Positions 1 to 11,143 of a DNA stretch of 64,000 nt are shown here, in pieces. How positions within the stretch are numbered: the stretch's first letter is position 1; each line of letters begins with the position of its first letter. Made by a program: the position numbers and the translations under genes. A model generated the notes under the pieces. It was given only the letters and a program-made list of their open reading frames with translations. It was not told the DNA's origin and searched no databases. The DNA is from Ascidia mentula (Eukaryota > Chordata > Ascidiacea > Phlebobranchia > Ascidiidae). Location of the stretch: the NCBI GenBank assembly GCA_947561715.1, contig OX387197.1:5027001-5091000 (forward strand), given 5' to 3'.

Positions 1-209
1 TTTTATCTCCTATTCATCTTCTCAACTTTTGTAAGGTTGGCCGACGAATTACAAAAAACTTTAAAAAAACAATGTAACCCCTTCTGATACTATACAACGT
101 GTAGAAAAAAAATCATGTTGCTTGGATTAATTCAGACATGCAGTACCGTTTATTCGTTTCGATATATCCTTGTTGTTCTAAAATACCCGCCCTAATTTCA
201 CAATTGCAG

Positions 210-2497
210 CCTCTAATTTTTCTTTGACTCCGTATTGCAATCGAAGTGCTACTTTGTACGCACTGGCCAAGCAGAGCCGCTCTCTGGGTGCGTTCAAGTT
301 GGCAAGGCACGCTTATGAGAAACTGCACACACTCAAGCTGCCCTTCAGGTTCCAGAATCTGATCGATTTGGGCTCGGTTACCATACGTTCCAAACCCTAC
401 CAAGACAACGAGGTAGGCCAGTGTTTAGAATGTTTAGTCGTATACGTTTTTATCACATTTCCTACAAACATCACACGTGTCTATATATGGCCAATATATT
501 CACCTTCCTGTTAATGCAGATCACACCATTAATTTTTGCACTTTTACTTGCGCGGGCTTAATTTACCACTAATTTTACACATAACAAGAAAATATTCCGT
601 GCCATCAGACTGTTGCAGCTTTGTGGGTGTTAGAGTGATGCATTTGTAACAAAAAGTCTGGCTTCAATGGTTTTTCAAACAGTTTGTACATTTGTGTAAT
701 TTTGGGGACTTTAGTTCTTTATAGGATGTTGGCAAACTTTCAGTATTTTTGACTTCACAGGATTTACAGCCCATGTGTTACCGTTGTTCCACCACAAATC
801 CCCTTCTTAACCCACAGGGAAGTTCTTGCATCAACTGTGGTCAACCCTTCGTCTTCTCCTTCTCTTCCTTCGGTAAGTATACGGGAAGCATGGAATGTTC
901 AAAGATTCTATGTATTGTTATACAACCTCTCTTTATCTTCGAAATGTAGATAAATCACCTAATATTGCCAACTCTTTAAATATAGGCTTTTCACGCCCTG
1001 GCTATCATTTTCATATCTGTTATACACAAATCTAGTTCTTCATGAGGTGTTACGCCGCAATGTTTTAATGTGTTCGTATATACCCATTCACGTCTTCGTG
1101 GTAAGGGTTCAAAGCAGTGTTGTTCAAGTGATGAATTGTTAAAATTTTGTGTAAACTACACTGCACCACGTATTTGAGACTATATAATTTAAAGGTCTAT
1201 TCGCATTTCATTTCTTCCACAGTGTATTTACATGGGCCAGCAAGAATGCACTAAAACCTTGTGGCATTTACATAAAACTAGTTTTTATTCAAAGCAGCGA
1301 ATCCTTGGTAGTTCCGTCGCACCCAAGGGTTGTACTAAGTCTACCCATTTGAAATTTTGTCAATGAAATACGCGGTTTTGCAGAGGTACTTCCTCTGGTG
1401 GAATTCTCCCTCGAGGAGGGGATAACAGACGAAGAAGCTCTCCAATTGGTCGGCTCGGGTCAGCGTAGGCAGGTGAGAGCCAATCACGATTGGCAGAGCG
1501 ATCCCAACACGCAGACGTTACGCATGGACGACGACGAGGATGACGATCCTTTCACAGCCCGACTTTTAACGTTTGAGGTATTTTTTGACCGTAAGGCTGA
1601 GTGCTAGCTATAGAAACTTGCCAATTGACGTTATTCGAATTAGTTTTGACTTGAATGGTATCCAGAAACAGTAAAGGCCTATGTTATCTTTTGCGTTTTA
1701 GATACTTTTTCGTTTGATAAAATTAGTCCAAGAGCATTACATTGTAATTTGAAAAAGAAAGCTTTTTGGTACAACGTCACGTTTTTTTTTGATCACTTGT
1801 GTCGTGTTTGTGCTCCATAAAGTCGTTGCAGTGACAAAGCAAGTTTACAATTGCAACTTTGTTAAATTTACAAAACTTGATTAGCCTCTGCTACTGATTG
1901 TCATTTAAAAATGTGAAAAAAAACATTTTCTTCTAAATCCTATCTCTCGTGTGTATCTCAGGAGGGCGGAAAATACATGCCAGTTGTGGTGAATCGGACA
2001 GTTCTACGTTCCATGTCAAGACGTGAAGTTCTGATCAGAAGGTGGCCCTCCCCTCTGCGGTTCCAGTACTTTAAGAACCTCATGCCCGAAGTGGCGGTTG
2101 CCATGTGCGATTCCTGTTTCCAGGTTAATAATTTGCTTCGGCAATTACTAAGGCTTAAGACATAGTTATGGAAATGTCACCGAGCGATCGAGATTGTTTG
2201 ACACTCCAACTCTGTACATATGCCCGGGGATATATATAAATATTCTTTAAAAATTGCCATGTCGATTTTTTTTTATATTAGCAAGAAGCGTTTAGGCTGT
2301 GGCTTCGCTGAAATTTTAATACTTTCTGGCGTCTATCCAACACTTACGGTCTTGTTGTGTGACGTTATGTTGTTATTTAATAATTGCGTTTGTAGATGTT
2401 TCATGCTGACGATTACGAGCTTATGGTGCTTCAGAAACACCACTGCCCGTTTTGTCGCAAACCGTCCGATGCCATCACCGACAAACCCGAACTGTGA
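210..2497 (+). CDS. IFT122: IFT122 (intraflagellar transport protein 122), C-terminal exons only
   Basis: Five exons of the 3' end of IFT122, an intraflagellar transport complex A subunit needed for retrograde transport and ciliary membrane protein entry. Likely exons: about 210-412, 761-872, 1384-1577, 1962-2123 and 2396-2497 (TGA), all with GT/AG borders. The translated pieces follow the vertebrate C-terminus in order: [20 protein letters not shown], then a zinc-binding pair CYRC...CINC, then [10 protein letters not shown], an acidic stretch ending DPFTARL, then [19 protein letters not shown], and a second cysteine pair CDSC...CPFC. The WD40 repeats and the 5' two thirds of the gene lie left of the window. 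The 5' border of the first exon is uncertain. The protein ends ITDKPEL, close to the usual family end point. Identification rests on recalled family sequence and is very likely right. Confidence 0.9.
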
Positions 2498-3539
2498 AAG
2501 ATTTATGACGTCAGCAAGTGCACTGTGCTGCTCCGGACGAGAGCGTCCAACTTCTTTTCACCTTTTTGTTAATGTATTACCGATATAGACGTAGCGTTGA
2601 TTTATTAAAAGTTGAAAACCAGTGGACCTGGTCGTGTTATTCGTTTGTTTGTCTTTTTAAAGCCAACCAATAGGAAATAATGTCTAAAGGTAAATAGCGA
2701 GCACACATAGTAGCAACAAAATAGAAAAAAATGTATCTAATTCGAGAGCTGGCAGACTTAACTGCAGTATGAATGATAAATTTTTGGCGCATACTTGTTT
2801 GCAGTAATCAAGTAAACGTACTACATCCTAGATCAATGCTGTTTACTTGAAAAATCATGCAACCAAATTGTGTTATTGGGAAAATACTAATACACCGGGA
2901 CACCAAGTTTTCGCCAAACCTGATCCACAATATAGAAATCAGTCAACGATTAGGTGTTAACAAAGCAAACCTGTTATCTTCTGTTGTATATTTGAATCGA
3001 AATATTATACTAAATTATAGGCACGATTTCTATGTTACATAGACTTACACTCCATAGCCCCTTTCACTTTAGAAGTGAAACTAATTTAGCAAAGAAAACT
3101 CTGTGTCCTTGTGTATTAGTACCCTGAAACAAATAAATTTGCCATTATTACGTCAAACAACCGTTTAAGAGCTAACAAGTTACCCCTGGAATCGCACAGT
3201 TAAATGAATTGTAGCAAATTATCAAAAAAACACCCCTGTATGTTTATTGGGATAACCGCATTTTCAACGGCTAGCCAATACAAACTTGGATCCTCTACAT
3301 TTGATTGTTTATTTCAATATTCGCCCAACGTTTTGTAACAGTCAGGTTTCTGCAAATGATTAACCAGTTGTCGAGCATTCAAGGTCACAAAAGCAACCTT
3401 ACCGTATCCAACAAAACGACGGTTTACTGATGTATGCAGTTACTATAAGTTGTTGCCTGATTTGGAGAGCTTTTTGTGAAGGCAGCAGTTGTGCATACAT
3501 GTAACAAGGAGATGCTCTGTACACCTTTAAACCATATAC
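2498..3539. other. intergenic, no gene seen
   Basis: About 1 kb between the IFT122 stop and the region that resembles the 5' flank of the ligase array. Only short open frames without family resemblance are present. From about 3540 the sequence matches the 5' flanks of the later ligase copies. Confidence 0.5.
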
Positions 3540-3775
3540 TTGGTATTGCCTCACATTTTCATCAAGAAAATTGTGCTTGGTACCGGGTTCACCAATGCTG
3601 TAGTAAATAACTTATCTGCAAAGCAAACGTCACAAAATAAGAAAAATGAAAAAGGCAATCACGTTTGTTACGGTTCGGTAACCACGCATTGCTTGACAGC
3701 CCCTGCATACATGTTATTTTGAGGTTTACAGACAGCTGCTTTTAATTTTAAAATCTAGAAATCTTTCTGATAACA

Positions 3776-5311
3776 ATGGTGCTGAAAAGTACGTTTCCAG
3801 ATGTTGAGATTCCCCAAGTTCCAATCGCTCAATATGCTTTGGAAAAGATGGAACATTTCGGCAACTCTGTGGCGTTGGTGGATCCTTATCATGATCAATC
3901 GTGGACATTCAGCCAACTCCGCCAACAGTCAATTGAGTTTGCAGTCAAACTACGTTCAATTGGTGTAGAGAAGGGCGATGTTGTTGGCTTGGTGGTTGAC
4001 TTCCATCCAAAATGCTTTCCGATGATACTTGGAATTATTTTGTGCAAGGCTACACTAGCTACTGGCAATATCAACGCTGTACCTAAAGATATTGCCAAAC
4101 AAATGAAGCATGTGAATGCAAAGTTCTGTATTTGCGAAGAACATGGATTGCAACAGGAATTAAAGTCAGAACTTGAGCAAGTTGATATTTATGACCTTGA
4201 CTTTTTCAAAGCATCTGGCGATTCTGCTTCAGAGAAAGCACTTGAAGAAATATTATCATCCAGCGGTGTTGATCTTCATGAAGATCCACTGACAATCGTT
4301 TTTACAAGCGGTTCAACAGGACAACCAAAAGCCCTGGTTGTTACAAATGCCAGTTTTATGGCTTCCATGGCAATTTATGAATCCATTCAAAACCTGAAAC
4401 CTGCTGAGTGTATGTTAACCGTTTGCAAACAACTACACTTGTTTGGATTCTGGAGTTTCTTTACCCACATTGTTTTGGGAGTGAAGCACATTGTCGCACC
4501 AAATCTACAACCAGAGTTGTTCAGCCACTGCGTGAAAATTTATGGCGTGAATGGCGCCATCATCAGTGACTACGTCACGTTTAACAGAATTACAAACGAA
4601 GCTCTGTTGGAAAATATCTACGCGTTACGATTTATTAGAGTTGGTGGAGCTTCAACACCAAAAGAGTTAATGCAGAAAGCAAGTGATAAGTTCCATGTGG
4701 CTGTAACAAGTGGATATGGAAGTTCTGAAGGAGGGATGGCAACGTGTTCCCCAACAAGTCAGACTCCATTTGAAAGCGTAGGAATGCTTTGTCCCAATGT
4801 TCAACTTAAAGTGATCGATGTTGATAACGGGACAGATCTTGGTCCTTGTAAACAAGGGGAGTTTTTTGTAAAGAGTCCTGGTGTTTTCAAGGGATATTTG
4901 AATGACAAAGAAGCAACTGATGCAGTGTTGGATAAATGTGGTTGGTTTCGGACTGGAGACTTGGGATATTATGACGAGCAAGGATTCGTTTACGTTGTCG
5001 ACAGACTTAAAAACGTGATTAAATCACACGGCAATATGGCAGTTTTTCCCACTCAGCTCGAAGAAGTACTTTTGTCTCATCCAGGTGTGGCGGAAGCCGT
5101 TGTTGTTCGTACAACTCATCCAGTATACAACGAGGCGGCAAAAGGTTTTGTTGTCAAAAAAGACGAATGTTTGACAAAGGAAGAGTTGCTTAAATTCTAC
5201 AACGCACAAGTGGCAGAATACCAGCAACTGTTTGGTGGTTTGGAGTTTATTGATCAAATTCCAAAGACTGGCCTAGGAAAACCTAAAAAGACTGCACTAG
5301 AGTCCCTTTAA
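3776..5311 (+). CDS. acyl-CoA synthetase / 4-coumarate:CoA ligase-like enzyme, copy 1 of 5
   Basis: A single-exon 511-aa adenylate-forming enzyme (ANL superfamily, AMP-binding). The family activates a carboxylic acid with ATP to an acyl-adenylate and usually transfers it to CoA; the substrate cannot be read from sequence. Visible motifs: the ATP loop TSGSTGQPK near residue 177, YGSSEGG near 313 (the YGxTE motif with Ser for Thr), TGDLGYYDEQG near 392, DRLKNVIKSHG near 410, and the C-terminal lysine motif PKTGLGKPKK just before the end. Length fits 4CL-like enzymes. The ATG at MVLKS is chosen because it is shared by all five copies and sits about 20 bp after an AG acceptor-like site (TTTTAAAATCTAG). 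The C-terminal tripeptide ESL is not a standard peroxisomal signal. This copy is the most diverged at its 5' flank. Confidence 0.9.
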   Translation: MVLKSTFPDVEIPQVPIAQYALEKMEHFGNSVALVDPYHDQSWTFSQLRQQSIEFAVKLRSIGVEKGDVVGLVVDFHPKCFPMILGIILCKATLATGNINAVPKDIAKQMKHVNAKFCICEEHGLQQELKSELEQVDIYDLDFFKASGDSASEKALEEILSSSGVDLHEDPLTIVFTSGSTGQPKALVVTNASFMASMAIYESIQNLKPAECMLTVCKQLHLFGFWSFFTHIVLGVKHIVAPNLQPELFSHCVKIYGVNGAIISDYVTFNRITNEALLENIYALRFIRVGGASTPKELMQKASDKFHVAVTSGYGSSEGGMATCSPTSQTPFESVGMLCPNVQLKVIDVDNGTDLGPCKQGEFFVKSPGVFKGYLNDKEATDAVLDKCGWFRTGDLGYYDEQGFVYVVDRLKNVIKSHGNMAVFPTQLEEVLLSHPGVAEAVVVRTTHPVYNEAAKGFVVKKDECLTKEELLKFYNAQVAEYQQLFGGLEFIDQIPKTGLGKPKKTALESL

Positions 5312-7458
5312 CTTGATTTGTGCCCCTGTCATAAAAATACTGAACATACAAGCTTAGCAATTAAAAACACCTAGTAAATAGCTTACAAGCAAAATCTTAT
5401 GATGCAACCATTTGATTGTACTTCATTGCTTAATATTCATGTGTTGTGATTGTATACAAGTTCATTATGTACAAATTGTATTTACGTTGACATTCATTAA
5501 TTTTAACTTTTGAAAACTTGTTGATTATTGGCAATCAATCTATCATTGTACTATTTACGTTACAATTAAAAACAGTCTCGATTTGACATGAGGTTGTGTT
5601 TTGGAGACAAAGGTGGTATAGGATTAAATTTACATGAGCGCAAGTCTTCGGAAAGACGCAAGGCAAGTTAAGTCTATAAACGACTTGGCAAGTACTCTAC
5701 AAGTAGAAAAATCCATGTCTACTTCGAGTTTTTACTGGAAATCAATCCAGCATTCGTCTTGCTGTACCCATGACTAGGCGGGATTAAATGCTGCTCAAAA
5801 TGGAGTCCGTCAGTTTCGAAACCTACTTTATAGAAAGGTAATGCTTCTGTTAAAGACGCGTCAGTTATTTCACAAATAAGTGTACCTCCTGCTCTCGGCG
5901 GACCTCACTTAAACAACAAATTTTTTTATTTTGGCGCCATATTCTTGATAAGATTGGACGCCATAGTGAACGTCCCAAAGCCAATAAGGCTCTGTGTTTC
6001 GGTATATTAGACCCACTGGTATTTTTTTGAAAAAGGTTTCACCGACGGAAAATGCCAACGTGTTATTGTGTTCTCTGCTGTCACAATAGAAGGAGGACGT
6101 CATTAAGCAACCAGTGATGCATGGGGTGAATTTTACGGTTGAGTTAGCACATATGCATGTGCTGTTGCTAGGGGGAATTAGAGCCATCAGTTTTGGGCAG
6201 TTTTTGTGGGGTTTTAAGCGCCTTTAATCAGGTAGCTACTTGGTTCCGGGTGCTACGAAAAATTGAGCTAAAAAGGCAGCTAAAACTTTAGGCTATATTT
6301 ACAGAAAAGTGATTTGTTTAATGGCACAGTTATTTGTATTATGAAATTATTTTGTATAGGTATTATGAAACAACCATCTTCCACACAGACGCATTCTGGT
6401 CAAAATTGGTCGCCGGACAAGTTCATTTGTAACCCCTGGGGGCATTTAATCCCTCCCTGTTGGACATTTGGGACAAAAAAGCAACAAAAATGCAATTGGA
6501 TTTTGCAAGAAAATGATTCGTTTAAGTTTCCCATTTATTGTGGTCCAATGCGAGTCCATCCCCTCCTCCATACAATCGCACCAAAGTTAGTTGCTGAATA
6601 ATTGCCTATAAAGAAACACCACAGGGCTGTTTACGCCCCCTGTAGGTCATAAGATCTTCCAGGAAGCTCAACAAATCCTTGCTGTGTACTGTCCGCTCCA
6701 GGGGCAATATTTTTTTAATGAATATTAGGACCCTTTGTAAGTCACAAGACCCAACAACGGTTACTGGGAAACAAGCGGAAACAGTCGACAGGTGCATTAT
6801 TGTAGAGGGCCTTGAAAACAGCATTTCTTTGGTTTAATTGTCATATAGAAACTTGATAGATAAAAAGTTTCCACCGACCAAAAAAGAACAATCGTATTTT
6901 TTTGTGGATCGCGTTTCCAACGACCGGCCGATACACACTTGGATTCTTTTACTATCAGCCCGACGTTTTGTCTGAGTCAGGTTTCTGCACATGACTAGCT
7001 ATTTGTCGAGCATTCAAAGCCACAAAAGCAACCACATGGTTCACTGATGCGTGTAGTTACTAAACCTTAAAATTGAATGTTGCTTTTTTATTTCTTTGTA
7101 TATAATAAGAAATTGCGAAACAAATGCTCTCATTGCTAAGTAAGTGATAAAGTTTTTGCCAAATTTGGAGAGCTTGTGGTGTTTCGAAAGCAGTTGTGTA
7201 TACTTGTGACTGCGGGATGCTGTATCCACCTTTAAACCATATACTTGGGATTGCCTCACATTTCCATCAAGAAAATTGTGCTTGGTACCGGGTTCACCAA
7301 TGCTGTGGAAAATACCTTATCAGCAAAGTTAACGCCACAAAATAATGAAAACTGAAAAAGGCCATTACGTGCTGTTACGGTTCGGTAGCCATGCAGTACT
7401 TGACAGCCCCTGCACACATGTTCTTTTGAAGTTTACAGTCGACTGCTTTCTGATAAGA

Positions 7459-8994
7459 ATGGTGCTGAAAAGTCCGTTTCCAGATGTTGAGATTCCCCAA
7501 GTTCCAATCGCTCAATATGCTTTGGAAAAGATGGAACATTTCGGCAACTCTGTGGCGTTGGTGGATCCTTATCAAGATCAATCGTGGACATTCAGCCAAC
7601 TCCGCCAACAGTCAATTGAGTTTGCACTCAAACTACGTTCCATTGGTGTAGAGAAGGGCGATGTTGTTGGCTTGGTGGTTGACTTCCATCCAAAATGTTT
7701 TCCGTTGATACTTGGAATTATTTTGTGCAAGGCTACACTAGCTATTGGCAATATCAACGCTGTACCTAAAGATATTGCCAAACAAATGAAGAAAGTGAAT
7801 GCAAAGTTCTGTATTTGCGAAGAACAAGGATTGCAACAGGAGTTAAAGTCAGAACTTGAGCAAGTTATTATTTATGACTTTGACTTTTTCAAGGCATCTG
7901 GCGATTCTGCTTCAGAGAAAGCACTGGAAGAAATATTATCATCCAGCGGTGTTGATCTTCATGAAGATCCACTGACAATCGTTTTTACAAGCGGTTCAAC
8001 AGGAGAACCAAAAGCCCTGGTTGTTACAAATGCCAGTTTTATGCCTTCCATTGGGATTTATGAATTCATTCAAAACCTGAAACCTGCTGAGTGTATGTTA
8101 ACCGTTTGCAAACAACTGCACTTTTTTGGATTCTGGAGTTTTTTTACCCACATTGTTTTGGGTGTGAAGCACATTGTTACAACAAATCTACCACCAGAGT
8201 TGTTCAGTTACTGCGTTAAAATTTATGGCGTGAATGGCGCCATCATCAGTGACTACGTCACGTTTAACAGAATTACAAACGAAGCTGTTTTGGAAAATAT
8301 CAACACATTGCGATTTATTAGAGTTACTGGAGCTTCAACACCCAAGGAGTTAATGCAGAAAGCAAGTGATAAGTTCCATGTGGCTGTAACAAGTGGATAT
8401 GGAATTTCTGAAGGAGGGTTGGTAACGTGTTCCCCAACAAAACAAACTCCATTTGAAAGCGTGGGAATGCTTTGTCCCAATGTTCAACTTAAAGTGATCG
8501 ATGTTGATGACGGGACAGAACTTGGACCTGGTAAACAAGGGGAGTTTTTTGTAAAGAGTCCTGGTATTTTCAAGGGATATTTGAATGACAAAGAAGCAAC
8601 TGATGCAGTGTTGGATAAATGTGGTTGGTTTCGGACTGGAGACTTGGGATATTATGACGAGCAAGGATTTGTTTACGTTGTCGACAGACTGAAAAACGTG
8701 ATTAAATCACACGGCAATATGGCAGTTTTTCCCACTCAGCTCGAAGAAGTACTTTTGTCTCATCCAGGTGTGGCGGAAGCCGTTGTTGTTCGTACAACTC
8801 ATCCAGTATACAACGAGGCGGCAAAAGGTTTTGTTGTCAAAAAAGACGAATGTTTGACAAAGGAAGAGTTGCTTAAATTCTACAACGCACAAGTGGCAGA
8901 ATACCAGCAACTCTTTGGTGGCTTGGAGTTTATTGATCAAATTCCGAAGACTGGCCTAGGAAAACCTAAAAAGACTGCACTAGAGTCCCTTTAA
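7459..8994 (+). CDS. acyl-CoA synthetase / 4CL-like enzyme, copy 2 of 5
   Basis: An intact single-exon 511-aa paralogue of copy 1, with start codon MVLKSPF. The ATP loop is TSGSTGEPK. The later motif reads YGISEGG where copies 1, 4 and 5 have YGSSEGG. TGDLGYY, DRLKNVIKSHG and the C-terminal GLGKPKK lysine motif are present. The frame is open for 38 codons upstream of this ATG, but that part covers the AG acceptor-like sequence GTTTACAG and is frame-disrupted in copy 1, so it is read as 5' untranslated DNA. Several binding-pocket-region residues differ from copy 1 (for example PSIGIYEF for ASMAIYES near residues 197-204), so substrate preference may differ. That is inference. Confidence 0.9.
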   Translation: MVLKSPFPDVEIPQVPIAQYALEKMEHFGNSVALVDPYQDQSWTFSQLRQQSIEFALKLRSIGVEKGDVVGLVVDFHPKCFPLILGIILCKATLAIGNINAVPKDIAKQMKKVNAKFCICEEQGLQQELKSELEQVIIYDFDFFKASGDSASEKALEEILSSSGVDLHEDPLTIVFTSGSTGEPKALVVTNASFMPSIGIYEFIQNLKPAECMLTVCKQLHFFGFWSFFTHIVLGVKHIVTTNLPPELFSYCVKIYGVNGAIISDYVTFNRITNEAVLENINTLRFIRVTGASTPKELMQKASDKFHVAVTSGYGISEGGLVTCSPTKQTPFESVGMLCPNVQLKVIDVDDGTELGPGKQGEFFVKSPGIFKGYLNDKEATDAVLDKCGWFRTGDLGYYDEQGFVYVVDRLKNVIKSHGNMAVFPTQLEEVLLSHPGVAEAVVVRTTHPVYNEAAKGFVVKKDECLTKEELLKFYNAQVAEYQQLFGGLEFIDQIPKTGLGKPKKTALESL

Positions 8995-11143
8995 CTTGAT
9001 TTGTGCCCCTGTCAAAAAAATACTAAACATACAAGCTTAGCAATTAAAAACATCTAGTAAATAGCTTACAAGCAAAATCTTATGATGCAACCATTTGATT
9101 GTACTTCATTGCTTAGTATTCATGTGTTGTGATTGTATACAAGTTCATTATGTACAAATTGTATTTACGTTGACATTCATTAATTTTAACTTTTGAAAAC
9201 TTGTTGATTATTGGCAATCAATCTATCATTGTACTATTTTCGTTACAATTAAAAACAGTCTCGATTTGACATGAGGTTGTGTTTTGGAGACAAAGGTGGT
9301 ATAGGATTAAATTTACATGAGCGCAAGTCTTCGGAAAGACGCAAGGCAAGTTAAGTCTATAAACGACTTGGCAAGTACTCTACAAGTAGAAAAATCCATG
9401 TCTACTTCGAGTTTTTACTGGAAATCAATCCATCATTCGTCTTGCTGTACCCATGACTATAGGCGGGATTAAATGCTGCTCAAAATGGAGTCCGTCAGTT
9501 TCGAAACCTACTTTATAGAAAGGTAATGCTTCTGTTAAAGACGCGTCAGTTATTTCACAAATAAGTGTACCTCCTGCTCTCGGCGGACCTCACTTAAACA
9601 ACAAATTTTTTTATTTTGGCGCCATATTCTTGAAAAGATTGGACGCCATAGTGAACGTCCCAAAGCCAATAAGGCTCTGTGTTTCGGTATATTAGACCCA
9701 CTGGTATTTTTTTGAAAAAGGTTTCACCGACGGAAAATGCCAACGTGTTATTGTGTTCTCTGCTGTCACAATAGAAGGAGGACGTCATTAAGCAACCAGT
9801 GATGCATGGGGTGAATTTTACGGTTGAGTTAGCACATATGCATGTGCTGTTGCTAGGGGGAATTAGAGCCATCAGTTTTGGGCAGTTTTTGTGGGGTTTT
9901 AAGCGCCTTTAATCAGGTAGCTACTTGGTTCCGGGTGCTACGAAAAATTGAGCTAAAAAGGCAGCTAAAACTTTAGGCTATATTTACAGAAAAGTGATTT
10001 GTTTAATGGCACAGTTATTTGTATTATGAAATTATTTTGTATAGGTATTATGAAACAACCATCTTCCACACAGACGCATTCTGGTCAAAATTGGTCGCCG
10101 GACAAGTTCATTTGTAACCCCTGGGGGCATTTAATCCCTCCCTGTTGGACATTTGGGACAAAAAAGCAACAAAAATGCAATTGGATTTTGCAAGAAAATG
10201 ATTCGTTTAAGTTTCCCATTTATTGTGGTCCAATGCGAGTCCATCCCCTCCTCCATACAATCGCACCAAAGTTAGTTGCTGAATAATTGCCTATAAAGAA
10301 ACACCACAGGGCTGTTTACGCCCCCTGTAGGTCATAAGATCTTCCAGGAAGCTCAACAAATCCTTGCTGTGTACTGTCCGCTCCAGGGGCAATATTTTTT
10401 TAATGAATATTAGGACCCTTTGTAAGTCACAAGATCCAACAACGGTTACTGGGAAACAAGCGGAAACAGTCGACAGGTGCATTATTGTAGAGGGCCTTGA
10501 AAACAGCATTTCTTTGGTTTAATTGTCATATAGAAACTTGATAGATAAAAAGTTTCCACCGACCAAAAAAGAACAATCGTATTTTTTTGTGGATCGCGTT
10601 TCCAACGACCGGCCGATACACACTTGGATTCTTTTACTATCAGCCCGACGTTTTGTCTGAGTCAGGTTTCTGCACATGACTAGCTATTTGTCGAGCATTC
10701 AAAGCCACAAAAGCAACCACATGGTTCACTGATGCGTGTAGTTACTAAACCTTAAAATTGAATGTTGCTTTTTTATTTCTTTGTATATAATAAGAAATTG
10801 CGAAACAAATGCTCTCATTGCTAAGTAAGTGATAAAGTTTTTGCCAAATTTGGAGAGCTTGTGGTGTTTCGAAAGCAGTTGTGTATACTTGTGACTGCGG
10901 GATGCTGTATCCACCTTTAAACCATATACTTGGGATTGCCTCACATTTCCATCAAGAAAATTGTGCTTGGTACCGGGTTCACCAATGCTGTGGAAAATAC
11001 CTTATCAGCAAAGTTAACGCCACAAAATAATGAAAACTGAAAAAGGCCATTACGTGCTGTTACGGTTCGGTAGCCATGCAGTACTTGACAGCCCCTGCAC
11101 ACATGTTCTTTTGAAGTTTACAGTCGACTGCTTTCTGATAAGA

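Noticed and set aside
5300-5311. Peroxisomal PTS1 signal at the ligase C-terminus, as in firefly luciferase
   Set aside because: The last residues are ESL in all copies, which lacks the basic middle residue of a standard PTS1.
6314-6601. 95-codon open frame repeated at 9999 and 18625 in the ligase spacers, and other small frames conserved between units
   Set aside because: They are conserved only because the whole unit is duplicated. They have no family resemblance, and copy 3's spacer lacks an intact version.
7345-7458. N-terminal extensions of ligase copies 2, 3 and 5 (38-61 codons)
   Set aside because: They run through an acceptor-like site, differ in length, and are frame-broken in copy 1. 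The shared ATG at MVLKS is preferred.
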